DNA of 51,975 nt, from positions 1 to 51,975 of the forward strand of contig CAJIYT010000018.1 in the NCBI GenBank assembly GCA_905181715.1, read 5' to 3'. The stretch's first letter is position 1; every line of letters starts with the position of its first letter. The DNA comes from an uncultured Candidatus Poseidoniales archaeon (lineage in GTDB: Archaea; Thermoplasmatota; Poseidoniia; Poseidoniales; Poseidoniaceae). The notes beneath the pieces are model-generated. The model worked only from the letters and a program-made list of their open reading frames with translations. It searched no databases and was not told the DNA's origin. This document shows positions 27,250 through 36,094 of the stretch, in pieces. The position numbers and the translations under genes were made by a program.

Positions 27250-28037
27250 CTCTCACAAAAAGCGTCCCATGATACCTTTGCATATTCCTCTGCGGCAGCA
27301 GCAGGATCAGCGGATTGGTGAATACCACTGCCGATAATTATACAATCAGAACCCGCAAGTATTGCTTCTCTAGGATCGCCATAACGCTGACCTAATTCAC
27401 CATCACCCACGGATATATTGACCCCAGGTGTCCAAATCATCTTATTTTCACCAACTAGGTTTTTAAGAAATTTTATTCCTTCAACATCACTACCATTGCC
27501 AATGAATCCTAAAACACCATTATGAGTGCGCCCTAACTTGACAACATCTCCACAATATTCGGGAAGTAACAAATTACCCCTGCTTGACATTTGTGCCAAC
27601 AAGAGAACCGAACCCGACCGATTCACAGATGCCCATCCCTTTTGTAAACCATCAACAATATCCGGCCCACTAATCAAATGCGAAGTCACTAAATCGGCCC
27701 ACTTACGTATATTGTAAACCCCTCCCATTTGGCGTTGTGAGATTTTACCAATATCGGCAAACTTCCTATCCTCGAAAACCAATAGGTCATGCTCATTAGC
27801 CAATTTACAAAAACGCATCCAGTCATCCATATTCCAATCATCGATTAAGTCGACATGAGTTTTTAGTACAGATATGAAAGGCGCAACCTTTTCTAAAAGA
27901 GAAAACATTTCTGCCATCGTTGTTTTATCTGCTGCAAGACAGACCAGGCTCTGCTTTTTCTCTGATATTTCCATATATTTACGCGTTAAAGGGTCGTTGC
28001 AAGAAGCATATCTTTGCCCCCATGCTTCGCAGCCCAT
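27246..28037 (-). CDS. pyrF: Orotidine 5'-phosphate decarboxylase, eukaryote-type
   Basis: 263 aa. Motifs match the group that includes yeast URA3: LVCLAADKTT, SVLKTHVDLIDDW, LLVFEDRKFADIGK with the catalytic Lys/Asp set, VTSHLISGP, LLLAQMSSRGNL, WTPGVN and CIIIGSGIHQ. Typical archaeal and bacterial PyrF are shorter and lack the FEDRKFADIG context with this N-terminal extension. The enzyme converts OMP to UMP. Other pyr genes are absent here; it is coupled to a small membrane protein. Confidence 0.93.
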   Translation of the reverse strand: MGCEAWGQRYASCNDPLTRKYMEISEKKQSLVCLAADKTTMAEMFSLLEKVAPFISVLKTHVDLIDDWNMDDWMRFCKLANEHDLLVFEDRKFADIGKISQRQMGGVYNIRKWADLVTSHLISGPDIVDGLQKGWASVNRSGSVLLLAQMSSRGNLLLPEYCGDVVKLGRTHNGVLGFIGNGSDVEGIKFLKNLVGENKMIWTPGVNISVGDGELGQRYGDPREAILAGSDCIIIGSGIHQSADPAAAAEEYAKVSWDAFCER

Positions 28038-28073
28038 GGAGATGGCAGACGAAACATCTTGACAAACCTTTGC

Positions 28074-28082
28074 AAATATAAT
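28074..28082 (-). promoter_or_regulatory. TATA-like element upstream of pyrF
   Basis: On the minus strand ATTATATTT lies about 37-45 nt upstream of the pyrF ATG at 28037, in the 88-bp gap between SemiSWEET and pyrF. Position and composition are the only support. Confidence 0.4.
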
Positions 28083-28125
28083 CTAATGGTTTTCTAACGT
28101 TTCGAACTATGTAAGAGGAAACAAT

Positions 28126-28386
28126 TTAATTTTTCCTCAGACGCATTACGCCGACAATAACAGATGAAATTATTGTAATAGCAGCAACATTAGACCAAAT
28201 AACAGCAGACGCACCGATAGCAACACCATAGATTACCCACATACTCAGGGTTATTATGACAAGTAATAACGTTGGAAGAGAAACCCCCTCGTGACGTTTA
28301 TCAAACCAGACCTTTCGAAATTGAGGAGCCCAAGCTACGACCCCTAATACCCCGGCAATATAGCCAAAAACCTCAAGATCAATCAT
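28126..28386 (-). CDS. SemiSWEET / PQ-loop transporter
   Basis: 86 aa with three predicted helices, the size of a SemiSWEET protomer that works as a dimer. The PQ motif is in AWAPQFRKVWFDKRHEGVS, followed by a second helix with SMWVIYGV and a third with WSNVAAI, where Trp and Asn line the substrate path in characterised members. Sugar transport is the family function; the substrate here is unknown. Its start overlaps the end of the NERD gene by 8 bp. Confidence 0.85.
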   Translation of the reverse strand: MIDLEVFGYIAGVLGVVAWAPQFRKVWFDKRHEGVSLPTLLLVIITLSMWVIYGVAIGASAVIWSNVAAITIISSVIVGVMRLRKN

Positions 28387-29260
28387 TTTTAACAGTCCCC
28401 CATTCTGTGGGAACGCGAGACAATTCTATTTTGAAAATATTTGACCACTCAATATCACGAGGAACCTTTTCACCGACAACATGCATTGTTAGTGTTGGGC
28501 GACCCGAAAAAGTCAAACTGCTATTACGATTATCATCAGAGGCAACCAATTTTGAATTAACACCCCGAATTAAAGAGAACCAACTTGTTGTGTGTTTGAT
28601 TTTAATTAAACCATCGCCAGACATATTATCATGCCAATCATCCAAACCCAAACCAAAGGTTCGAACATCACCATTCAAAGCCATCCCTCCCCGAAGATGA
28701 ACCGTGTCCCAGGTGCCAAAACCTTCCATCAACTTATCCACATCAGCAGGGGGACTGTCGCGGTTTCCTTTTTCGATTAACTCGACTAATCCCATTTCAT
28801 TCATTACCCACATTCCTTCTGGGGGTGTTTGCATTTCCAAAGTATGATTTGAAAATACGATTACTACATTACTACTGCCAAAACCATGCCCATTCTCTTT
28901 TTTCATAAGTTCTTCAAGCAATCTACCCTTGCGCGCAGTCCATTCTAGAATATTTCCATGATCCAATACTTCACCACTACGCCTGGTTTGTAAAAACCTT
29001 CCATCCTCAAATGAAAGGTGGCCAGACCAATGTTTTTGTTCGACAAAAAGCACTTCATCACCTCTTGCAATTACCATATCTATTTCTCTACGACCACCGT
29101 TCTCAGGGTCTGGAATTCTCAACCCATCCCAGGCCTTAGCATCACCAATTACGCTTCTGACAAGACGGCCTAGTCGGACTTCAGCCATCCCCCCACTTAC
29201 ACGGTGGCCTTCAGGCTCGAAACGTTTTTTTCGAGCGAGTAAATCTTTCAACCTACCCAA
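28379..29260 (-). CDS. NERD (nuclease-related) domain protein
   Basis: 293 aa. The segment GGRREIDMVIARGDEVLFVE followed by QKHWSG matches the NERD core, in which the Asp and the Glu-x-Lys pair resemble a restriction-endonuclease-like active site. A strand-helix pattern continues to about residue 170 (SNVVIVFSNHT). The C-terminal 110 residues are beta-rich and unassigned. No helicase or kinase domain is fused. It lies 4 bp downstream of a HAD phosphatase. DNA processing is suggested by the fold only. Confidence 0.72.
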   Translation of the reverse strand: MGRLKDLLARKKRFEPEGHRVSGGMAEVRLGRLVRSVIGDAKAWDGLRIPDPENGGRREIDMVIARGDEVLFVEQKHWSGHLSFEDGRFLQTRRSGEVLDHGNILEWTARKGRLLEELMKKENGHGFGSSNVVIVFSNHTLEMQTPPEGMWVMNEMGLVELIEKGNRDSPPADVDKLMEGFGTWDTVHLRGGMALNGDVRTFGLGLDDWHDNMSGDGLIKIKHTTSWFSLIRGVNSKLVASDDNRNSSLTFSGRPTLTMHVVGEKVPRDIEWSNIFKIELSRVPTEWGTVKND

Positions 29261-29264
29261 AAAA

Positions 29265-30056
29265 TCACCTCAATAAGGCGTTGATAGAATCGACAATCAA
29301 ATCTATCCCATCACCGAATTCTACAACCTCGTCTCTCGTGGCTTCACCGGATAAAACTAGAACGCTGATGACTCCCGAATCGATAGCCATTTTCATATCG
29401 GTATAGAGACGGTCTCCAACCATAGCGCAACGCGCAGGATCAAATCCTAATTCTGTGATTTTATGTAAGATCATATCCGGATTAGGTTTGCCACATATAT
29501 GAACAGGATCAACCCCCGTTGTAGCCTTGAATAAATCTAGGAACGCTCCAACATCAGGCAACCCTCCATTTGGCGAAGGACATACGATGTCGGGATGGCT
29601 GGCAACAAGGGGCACACCGCGATGAAGGTGCTCAGATGCAATAACTAATTTTTCATATGTAACTTCAGTATCATATCCCAACACAACATACTGTGGCTCA
29701 ATTGAAGCGGTATTAATGCCAACGTCCTCTAACATTGAGCACATTCCTTTGGTACCGACCACATAGGTTTGCTCGACATTATTTTCACCGAGCCAAGATA
29801 GTAAGTCATGGGTAGAAAGAAGGATTTCATCTTCTTCAACTTCAATACCAAAAACAGATAATTTTTTGCGATATTGAGAGGTAGAGCGACTTGAATTATT
29901 TGAAAGGAAGAAACGCGCAACCCCTTTCTCACCACACCTATCGAGGAAATCCAAAGCCCCGGAAATCAACTTTCCACCCAGATAGATAGTTCCATCGAGG
30001 TCCAAAAAGATGGCTTGCAACCCATCGAGCGACGGGGAAATATTGTAATCGCCCAT
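29265..30056 (-). CDS. HAD-superfamily sugar phosphatase, NagD-like
   Basis: 263 aa. HAD motifs are in order: FLDLDGTIYLGG (nucleophile Asp), FFLSNNSSRS, GKPNPDMI (Lys) and MVGDRLYTDMKMA (acidic pair). A C2-type cap lies between motifs II and III, typical of the NagD / p-nitrophenylphosphatase class that acts on small phosphates such as glycerol or sugar phosphates. The exact substrate cannot be told. It starts 45 bp after the geranylgeranyl reductase gene on the same strand. Confidence 0.9.
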   Translation of the reverse strand: MGDYNISPSLDGLQAIFLDLDGTIYLGGKLISGALDFLDRCGEKGVARFFLSNNSSRSTSQYRKKLSVFGIEVEEDEILLSTHDLLSWLGENNVEQTYVVGTKGMCSMLEDVGINTASIEPQYVVLGYDTEVTYEKLVIASEHLHRGVPLVASHPDIVCPSPNGGLPDVGAFLDLFKATTGVDPVHICGKPNPDMILHKITELGFDPARCAMVGDRLYTDMKMAIDSGVISVLVLSGEATRDEVVEFGDGIDLIVDSINALLR

Positions 30057-30101
30057 ATCTATCCCTCTCGGTGGTGATTGAAGGCACTTGCGGATATAAT
30101 A

Positions 30102-31424
30102 TCAGAACAACAAGGTCTTGACCAAGAACCATTTTGAATGGAGATTTTCTTGAGCCTCTTTACTAGCAATCATTTCAGTCATCATCTCTTGAAGCTGTGG
30201 TTTTTTCGAAGCCTTACCGACAAACCAGTTGAGCAACCAACCTCTTCTAGACATTTTTTGCATCTTGAAAGAATTTGTCAATTCTGGGCCCAGCATACCC
30301 CACACTTCATTCTGAAAAGCGATGCCACCAATGTTTTCAATTATATGGCGGGCAGCAATATGGCCACTTACCAAAGCATTCCCAACTCCTTCTCCGCTGA
30401 ATGGGTCGACTAAACTAGCCGCATCTCCGATTAGTAAAGCACCATCTGAAAACATTCTCCTCGGTTGCAGTTCCTCTTTCTTCCTCGGACTACCAAACGG
30501 CAACTGCCAGCCCTTTCCAGAACCCTTTACCATTACAGCGTCAACAAATCGATCTTTGAACGCTGGATGGTTTTTAATAACGTCTTCTTGTAACTTTTTC
30601 AATTTGGTTTTCTGCCCATCAAGAAGATCTAAGACCATACCAATTCCAACATTAACCATGCCGCCCCCTAAAGGAAAGAGCCAGAAATAACCGGGGTTTA
30701 CAGTGTCTACAAAGTGAATTTCGATATTTCCAACATCACCCTCGCAGCCCTTTACCCCTTGCCAATATTCGCGATATCCACCACAATAGTGCTTTTTATC
30801 CATCAACTCTTGACCATGAATATCTTTGACAATAGATCGAGCAACCGGGCAATTATATCCCCCAGCGCCAACCACCCATTTAGAGAAGAAATCCAATACC
30901 TGGCCGTCACGGCCACCGATACGAACCTTCACTCCAACGATAGAATCACCTTCTCTGATGGTATCTCTTACATCAGCACCCTGGATTACAAAACCATCAT
31001 TTTCCAGAACATGTTCTGAACAAGATTTGAACATCAACCAATCGAATTGTTGACGCGGTAGAGCATACCCAGCCTCCATTTTTTCCATTTCTTCTTCAGG
31101 AAGAGGAACGATAACCTCTTTCCCATTAGGGCTAGAAAAAGTAATACCAGTAACTTTGAAATGAGGAGTGGTTTCTAAAACCGCTTTTACTCCAAGATCA
31201 CGTACGTGGCTGAGAGATTTACCACCTATAGCGTCCCCACAAACTTTGTCTCGAGGCCAAACTCCCTTTTCAATCAGAAGAACCCTTTTCCCAGCCTTTG
31301 CCAAATAACCTGCAGCAGCACAACCACCGGGACCACCACCAACAATGATAGCGTCAAAGGATGCCGTATCCTTTGGAATAGGCCCGGTTTCGATAACTTC
31401 CTCCCAGAAGCACTCCTCCGACAT
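30102..31424 (-). CDS. Geranylgeranyl reductase family flavoprotein
   Basis: 440 aa, full length. N-terminal FAD-binding IIVGGGPGGCAAAGYLAK, then KVCGDAIGGKSL, mid-protein WVVGAGGYNCPVAR, and C-terminal LLIGDAASLVDPFSGEGVG, the signature set of GGR enzymes that hydrogenate isoprenoid chains. In archaea these saturate membrane lipids or isoprenoid quinones. It is unlinked to GGGP synthase here, in contrast to the half-length relative at 16932-17564. The gap to the divergent exporter gene is 77 bp. Confidence 0.9.
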   Translation of the reverse strand: MSEECFWEEVIETGPIPKDTASFDAIIVGGGPGGCAAAGYLAKAGKRVLLIEKGVWPRDKVCGDAIGGKSLSHVRDLGVKAVLETTPHFKVTGITFSSPNGKEVIVPLPEEEMEKMEAGYALPRQQFDWLMFKSCSEHVLENDGFVIQGADVRDTIREGDSIVGVKVRIGGRDGQVLDFFSKWVVGAGGYNCPVARSIVKDIHGQELMDKKHYCGGYREYWQGVKGCEGDVGNIEIHFVDTVNPGYFWLFPLGGGMVNVGIGMVLDLLDGQKTKLKKLQEDVIKNHPAFKDRFVDAVMVKGSGKGWQLPFGSPRKKEELQPRRMFSDGALLIGDAASLVDPFSGEGVGNALVSGHIAARHIIENIGGIAFQNEVWGMLGPELTNSFKMQKMSRRGWLLNWFVGKASKKPQLQEMMTEMIASKEAQENLHSKWFLVKTLLF

Positions 31425-31501
31425 AACCCGTGCTTACGACTAAGGCAGATAGAATTGATGTAGACCACTAGCCTCAAGTCTGGGAAACTCTAGGGGAGAA
31501 T

Positions 31502-32422
31502 ATGAACCAGAGGCGGCGCGCCACCATTGGTTTATTCGGCGTCACCCTACTTTGGGGTGGAACTTTTGTTTGGATGAAGTTGGCACTAAACGCAGCAACA
31601 GTTGAAATCGCCGAACACGGAACTACAGCAGTAGTTGGGATGATGGTTTCGTTTAGATTTTTACTAGCCTCTTTGAGTTTATTATTAGTGTCTAGCCGGG
31701 CAAGAGCGGCGCTATTTTCGAAGGAAGATTGGCAAGGAGGCGCAATACTTGGTACTTTGATGCTTTTTGGATATGGTATCCAAATGGTTGGTTTAGAAAC
31801 AGTAACACCTTCAGTTTCAGCATTTCTCACCTCACTATACGTGGTCTTTACCGCAATAATAGGTTCAAAATTTGCCAAACATAAACTATCAAGAGTGATG
31901 GTAATGGGTGCACTATTAGCAACATTCGGAGCTGGATTTATCGACGGTATGCCACATATTGTATGGGGGTGGGGAGAAATTCTCACAATCATATCTGCAC
32001 TCTTTTTCGCATTACATATTTTGGCAACCGATAACGTAACTAAAAGATTAGATCCAATCAAAATAAGCACGACATCTTTCACTTTCGTCGCATTAGGTGC
32101 GGGAATCATTGGCTTCTTGAGCGCAGGGGAGGTATCGGTTGCTTCGGTAATAACCACAGAGGGAGTTTTCAACCAACTTCTTCTGCTTGGATTCCTTGGT
32201 ACACTTGTTTGTCTATTATTATTGAATATTTATCAAAAGCACTTCCATCCAACACACGCGGCCATAATATATGCATTTGAACCACTTTGGGCCACAATAT
32301 ATGCTCTAGGCCTCGACCTTGTTGAGATGAGTTATTGGTTATTAATTGGCGGTAGCGCGGTGCTATTTGGGAACATTATAGTCGAAATCGACTCACACCA
32401 TCAGGAAGAAGAAGAGGAATGA
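31502..32422 (+). CDS. EamA/DMT-family transporter
   Basis: 306 aa with about ten hydrophobic helices in two EamA repeats. The opening GLFGVTLLWGGTFVWMKLAL and the end of the second repeat (AIIYAFEPLWATIYALGLDL) are characteristic. Members export amino acids, metabolites or drugs; substrate unknown. AGGGGAGAA precedes the ATG. The next gene, a cystathionine beta-synthase type enzyme, begins within 2 bp, so export of a thiol or amino acid is conceivable. Confidence 0.88.
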   Translation: MNQRRRATIGLFGVTLLWGGTFVWMKLALNAATVEIAEHGTTAVVGMMVSFRFLLASLSLLLVSSRARAALFSKEDWQGGAILGTLMLFGYGIQMVGLETVTPSVSAFLTSLYVVFTAIIGSKFAKHKLSRVMVMGALLATFGAGFIDGMPHIVWGWGEILTIISALFFALHILATDNVTKRLDPIKISTTSFTFVALGAGIIGFLSAGEVSVASVITTEGVFNQLLLLGFLGTLVCLLLLNIYQKHFHPTHAAIIYAFEPLWATIYALGLDLVEMSYWLLIGGSAVLFGNIIVEIDSHHQEEEEE

Positions 32423-32423
32423 T

Positions 32424-33491
32424 TTGCCAAACCTGATGAACCAGAGTTCCTTGGCAAGAAACATGGCCCTTCCACTAGGCGTTTACGAAGATGTAGTTTC
32501 AGCCATTGGGCATACTCCCTTAATTCGATTGAATAAGGTAACCGCAGACCTAACCTCCTCAGAGATTTGGGTCAAACTTGAACGCTGTAGCCCAGGTGGT
32601 TCAATCAAGGATAGAATAGGCCTAGCCATGATATCGGAAGCAGAAGAAAAAGGCTGGATTAAACCCGGTGGAACAATTATCGAGGCAACCAGCGGTAATA
32701 CAGGAATTGGTCTAGCCATGGTAGCAGCACAACGAGGCTACCATTGTGTATTTACTATGCCAGACAAAATGGCCAAAGAAAAAATCGACCTCCTTCGCGC
32801 CATTGGGGCCAGAGTCGAGGTTTGCCCAACAGCAGTCGACAAAGATGACCCAAGATCGTATTACATGGTCGCTGAACGCCTTAGTAAGGAAATTGAAGGG
32901 TCATGGTACCCCGATCAGTATTCCAATCAATCAAACCCTCAAGCACATATCCAATCGACCGGGCCTGAAATATGGCAGCAGACGCAAGGAGAAATGACTC
33001 ACTTTGTGGCAACGATGGGGACAGGAGGCACCATTACAGGATGCGGAAAATCCTTGAAAGCCCAAGCACAAGAACATGGAAAAGACGCACCTAAAATCAT
33101 TGGAGTAGACGCTCAAGGATCCATTCTCAAAGAATGGTTCGATCACGGAACTATGGGAGAGCCCCATACCTACAAGGTCGAGGGATTCGGTGAGGATTTC
33201 ATACCCCCTGCTACGGATTTTTCAGTAATCGATGAAATACGAATGGTCGACGACGAGGACTGTTTCCGGATGACACGCCGCCTTGCTAAGCAAGAGGGAT
33301 TATTCTGCGGCGGCTCGTGTGGCGGTGCACTAAAAGTTGCACTTGATATTGCATACGAGCACGATAAAATAGGCGAAAAGGCGAAGATTATTGTCATTCT
33401 TCCAGATGCTGGCAATCCATATCTAGGAAAGGTCTACAACGATGATTGGTTAAGGGACAACGGCTTCGATGTCGATGGATGGAAGTGGTGA
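32424..33491 (+). CDS. Cystathionine beta-synthase / cysteine synthase catalytic core
   Basis: 355 aa if read from TTG 32424 (purine-rich GAAGAGGAA upstream); ATG at 32463 would give 342 aa and a conventional N-terminus (MALPLGVYEDVV). Fold-type II PLP motifs: GGSIKDRIG with the Schiff-base Lys, TSGNTGIGLAM and GTGGTITGCGK. The ending ILPDAGNPYLGKVYNDDWL resembles CBS more than O-acetylserine sulfhydrylase. No regulatory CBS domains follow. It condenses serine (or O-acetylserine) with homocysteine or sulfide. The next gene is a cystathionine lyase, making reverse transsulfuration the likely pathway. Confidence 0.88.
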   Translation: MPNLMNQSSLARNMALPLGVYEDVVSAIGHTPLIRLNKVTADLTSSEIWVKLERCSPGGSIKDRIGLAMISEAEEKGWIKPGGTIIEATSGNTGIGLAMVAAQRGYHCVFTMPDKMAKEKIDLLRAIGARVEVCPTAVDKDDPRSYYMVAERLSKEIEGSWYPDQYSNQSNPQAHIQSTGPEIWQQTQGEMTHFVATMGTGGTITGCGKSLKAQAQEHGKDAPKIIGVDAQGSILKEWFDHGTMGEPHTYKVEGFGEDFIPPATDFSVIDEIRMVDDEDCFRMTRRLAKQEGLFCGGSCGGALKVALDIAYEHDKIGEKAKIIVILPDAGNPYLGKVYNDDWLRDNGFDVDGWKW

Positions 33492-33492
33492 A

Positions 33493-34644
33493 ATGACAGG
33501 AGATTCAACACGTTGTGTTCATTCAGCACTTGACCCAGAGGTCACAACCGGTGCGGTTCACACACCAATTTTTCAAACCTCAACTTATGTTCAAAATGAT
33601 TTCGCCGACCACCTTGGATACGAGTATGCAAGAGGAGATAATCCAACGAGAAACGCACTACAAAGAGCATTAGCAGAATTGGAATCCCCAAATCAACCAG
33701 CACATGGGTTTTGCTTTGCAAGCGGAATGGCAGCAATCACCACAATCAGTCAGATGCTAAAGCAGGGCGATCATGTAATCGCGTGCGATGACCTTTACGG
33801 AGGCACAGTCAGACTATTCGACCAGATTGCAGCGAGATTCGGCATCGAAACAACTTATTCACCCCTAAAGCCCGGCGATCTTTCGCAAGTAATCCGCGAA
33901 AATTCGAAAATTCTATGGCTCGAAAGCCCAACTAACCCCTTGTTGACAGTCCATGACATCAGGACATTAGCAGCCGAAGCCAAAAAGCACGGCCTAATTG
34001 TAGTAGTCGACTCTACCTTTGCAACTCCAATACTGCAACGCCCATTCGAATTAGGCGCTGACATCATTGTTCATTCAACAACCAAGTACATCGGCGGACA
34101 TAGTGATGTAATTGGCGGTTGTTTAATCACACAAAATAAGGAATTAGCAGAAAAAATTTCATTCTTACAAAATGCTGTAGGCGCAGTTCCTGCACCACTG
34201 GATTGTTTTCTCATCTTACGCGGATTGCGGACATTGGATCTACGAATGACACGCCATTGTGAAAGCGCACATCTATTGGCTGAAAGATTACAAGAAAACG
34301 GAAAGGTGACAAGATTATTCTATCCTGGCCTTGAAAGCCACCCAACCCACGAAATTGCACGAAAACAAATGAATGCGTTTGGCGGTATTATTTCTTTAGA
34401 AGTCGTCGGTGGCGAAGAAGGAGCAAGAAAGTTTGCTGCCAAATTGAAACTTTTTGCAACGGCAGAAAGCTTAGGTGGAATAGAATCTTTGATTAATCAT
34501 CCATGGACAATGACCCACGCAGCAATACCAGAAAAGCAACGCTACGATGCAGGTATGACTCCAGGCCTGATTCGATTATCAGTTGGTATAGAGGATATGG
34601 AAGATCTCTGGCAAGACCTCGTTAATGCCCTGGATTGTCTTTAA
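33493..34644 (+). CDS. Cystathionine gamma-lyase / gamma-synthase
   Basis: 383 aa from ATG 33493, one base after the previous stop with GTGGTGA upstream; an earlier in-frame ATG lies within the preceding gene. Fold-type I PLP Cys/Met metabolism family: YEYARGDNPTRNAL, FASGMAAI, DDLYGGT, DSTFATPILQRP, HSTTKYIGGHSDVIGG with the PLP Lys, and ESLIEHP-like ESLINHPWTMTHA. Pairing with the CBS-like enzyme favours the lyase direction producing cysteine from cystathionine. Confidence 0.92.
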   Translation: MTGDSTRCVHSALDPEVTTGAVHTPIFQTSTYVQNDFADHLGYEYARGDNPTRNALQRALAELESPNQPAHGFCFASGMAAITTISQMLKQGDHVIACDDLYGGTVRLFDQIAARFGIETTYSPLKPGDLSQVIRENSKILWLESPTNPLLTVHDIRTLAAEAKKHGLIVVVDSTFATPILQRPFELGADIIVHSTTKYIGGHSDVIGGCLITQNKELAEKISFLQNAVGAVPAPLDCFLILRGLRTLDLRMTRHCESAHLLAERLQENGKVTRLFYPGLESHPTHEIARKQMNAFGGIISLEVVGGEEGARKFAAKLKLFATAESLGGIESLINHPWTMTHAAIPEKQRYDAGMTPGLIRLSVGIEDMEDLWQDLVNALDCL

Positions 34645-34704
34645 TCAACCAATGACGCAATTCCGCGGGGAATAGTCTAAACACAACTCGCCTTAGCCGG
34701 GTTC

Positions 34705-35259
34705 ATGTTCAAGAAGTGGTTCATGCGCCAATATTGGCGCGTTCAGCAGAGCCAAACGATTATTTCAATGGGTTTTTGGTGTATTACTTTGACCTTATTG
34801 ATTTGGCCCTTAATCGAGTGGAGATTCGATCCTAACGCGACAGTGTTTTCCATCCCAACTACTTATTTGGGCCTAATTAGCATCGCTGCCTCGGTATTAA
34901 TTGCAGTTTTAGTAATCGGTCAAATTTACGACGTAACCTTTGGCCTATGGCGTGAACACCTCACTATCATCGGGGAACGTAACCCCTTCCAAACCTACCA
35001 AATGAGCCCAAACTTTGCAATCTTGCACATGCAAACCAATATTTTATTGCGCAAGATATCTGGTGATGACGAAGAGATTGCTAGACATTGTGACTTTGTA
35101 GATCGCTGGCTAAGTTGGAATATCGACACTGAGATTTTCGCACGCACTATGGCCGCCTGGCAGAACATTGTCGAAGACGAAGACCCATTCCTCCCCCATC
35201 TTACCGATGAGCAGCGAGAGAAACTACAGAACACAGTAGATAATCTAAAAAATCTCTGA
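34705..35259 (+). CDS. Two-helix membrane protein, unknown
   Basis: 184 aa. Two transmembrane helices (around residues 22-38 and 52-75) are followed by a soluble, acidic C-terminal half with a conserved-looking EDEDPFLPHLTDEQREKL segment. No family was recognised. It is 9 bp upstream of a SAM-fold gene and then an FkbM methyltransferase, all on one strand, so it may anchor or accompany those enzymes at the membrane. Confidence 0.65.
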   Translation: MFKKWFMRQYWRVQQSQTIISMGFWCITLTLLIWPLIEWRFDPNATVFSIPTTYLGLISIAASVLIAVLVIGQIYDVTFGLWREHLTIIGERNPFQTYQMSPNFAILHMQTNILLRKISGDDEEIARHCDFVDRWLSWNIDTEIFARTMAAWQNIVEDEDPFLPHLTDEQREKLQNTVDNLKNL

Positions 35260-35268
35260 GGCGATTTC

Positions 35269-36081
35269 ATGAGTAATACATATTCTATCGGTAAAGCCCC
35301 ATGGCCACGAGAAGAGCTATTGGAATCCCTTGAAGAGTTTGCAGAATTATATGAAAAAAGACCAATTAAAGACAACGAAGGCGGCATGAAAGCCGCTCAG
35401 ATGTTTTATGCCTGGTTTGTAGCAAAGAAACTACAACCTACTACAATTATCGAGAGTGGTGTTTGGTATGGCCAGAGCACATGGATGTTTGAGCAGGTGG
35501 TCCCTAATGCAACCCTACACTGTATCGATCCGGCAAAATATTACAACAAAGGCTACCGTTCTACGACAGCCACCTACCACAAGAAAGATTTCACTACTTT
35601 AGACTGGAGCGGCATCGATTCAAAAACTACATTTTGTTTCTTTGACGATCATCAAAATGCACTCCATCGGATTCTGCATTGTGCAGAATTAGGTATTGAA
35701 CATTTGATGTTTGAAGACAACTATCCACCAGGAATAGGTGATTGTTATAGTTTGAAAAAGGCATTTCATTCAAGCGAAACAAGAGAGATATTACCCGGGC
35801 AGACAATCAGTGGTTACCTTCACCATATCATTGAGAGTTACCTTGAATTCCCACCGATTTTTGCAGCGGAAAAGAATCGATGGGGCGACGACTGGAACCA
35901 TTACGATACAGACTCTCCTCTGCTGGAAAAACCAGAACACCCCTTTCAAGAAATATATCTCGAAGAAGCCACAAACTACACATGGGTCAATTACGTACGC
36001 TTAGCGCCAAAGAAACAATGTAGCACATTGCTCGATTTAAGAAAAGGTAAACGAACAATGGATTGGCCATCAATGCGCTAA
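35269..36081 (+). CDS. SAM-dependent methyltransferase-like protein
   Basis: 270 aa. A class I Rossmann start is visible in TIIESGVWYGQSTWMFE followed by ATLHCIDP, the glycine-rich SAM loop and the acidic end of strand 2; TTFCFFDDHQNALHRI looks like the motif IV/metal-binding region of cephalosporin-hydroxylase or macrocin-O-methyltransferase relatives. The His- and Asp-rich middle suggests a metal-dependent O-methyltransferase. Substrate unknown. It is sandwiched between a membrane protein and an FkbM methyltransferase. Confidence 0.6.
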   Translation: MSNTYSIGKAPWPREELLESLEEFAELYEKRPIKDNEGGMKAAQMFYAWFVAKKLQPTTIIESGVWYGQSTWMFEQVVPNATLHCIDPAKYYNKGYRSTTATYHKKDFTTLDWSGIDSKTTFCFFDDHQNALHRILHCAELGIEHLMFEDNYPPGIGDCYSLKKAFHSSETREILPGQTISGYLHHIIESYLEFPPIFAAEKNRWGDDWNHYDTDSPLLEKPEHPFQEIYLEEATNYTWVNYVRLAPKKQCSTLLDLRKGKRTMDWPSMR

Positions 36082-36094
36082 GGCGGTAGATGCA

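Noticed and set aside
31474..32172. 232-aa minus-strand ORF
   Set aside because: It is antisense to the EamA transporter, which has correct helices and a ribosome binding site.
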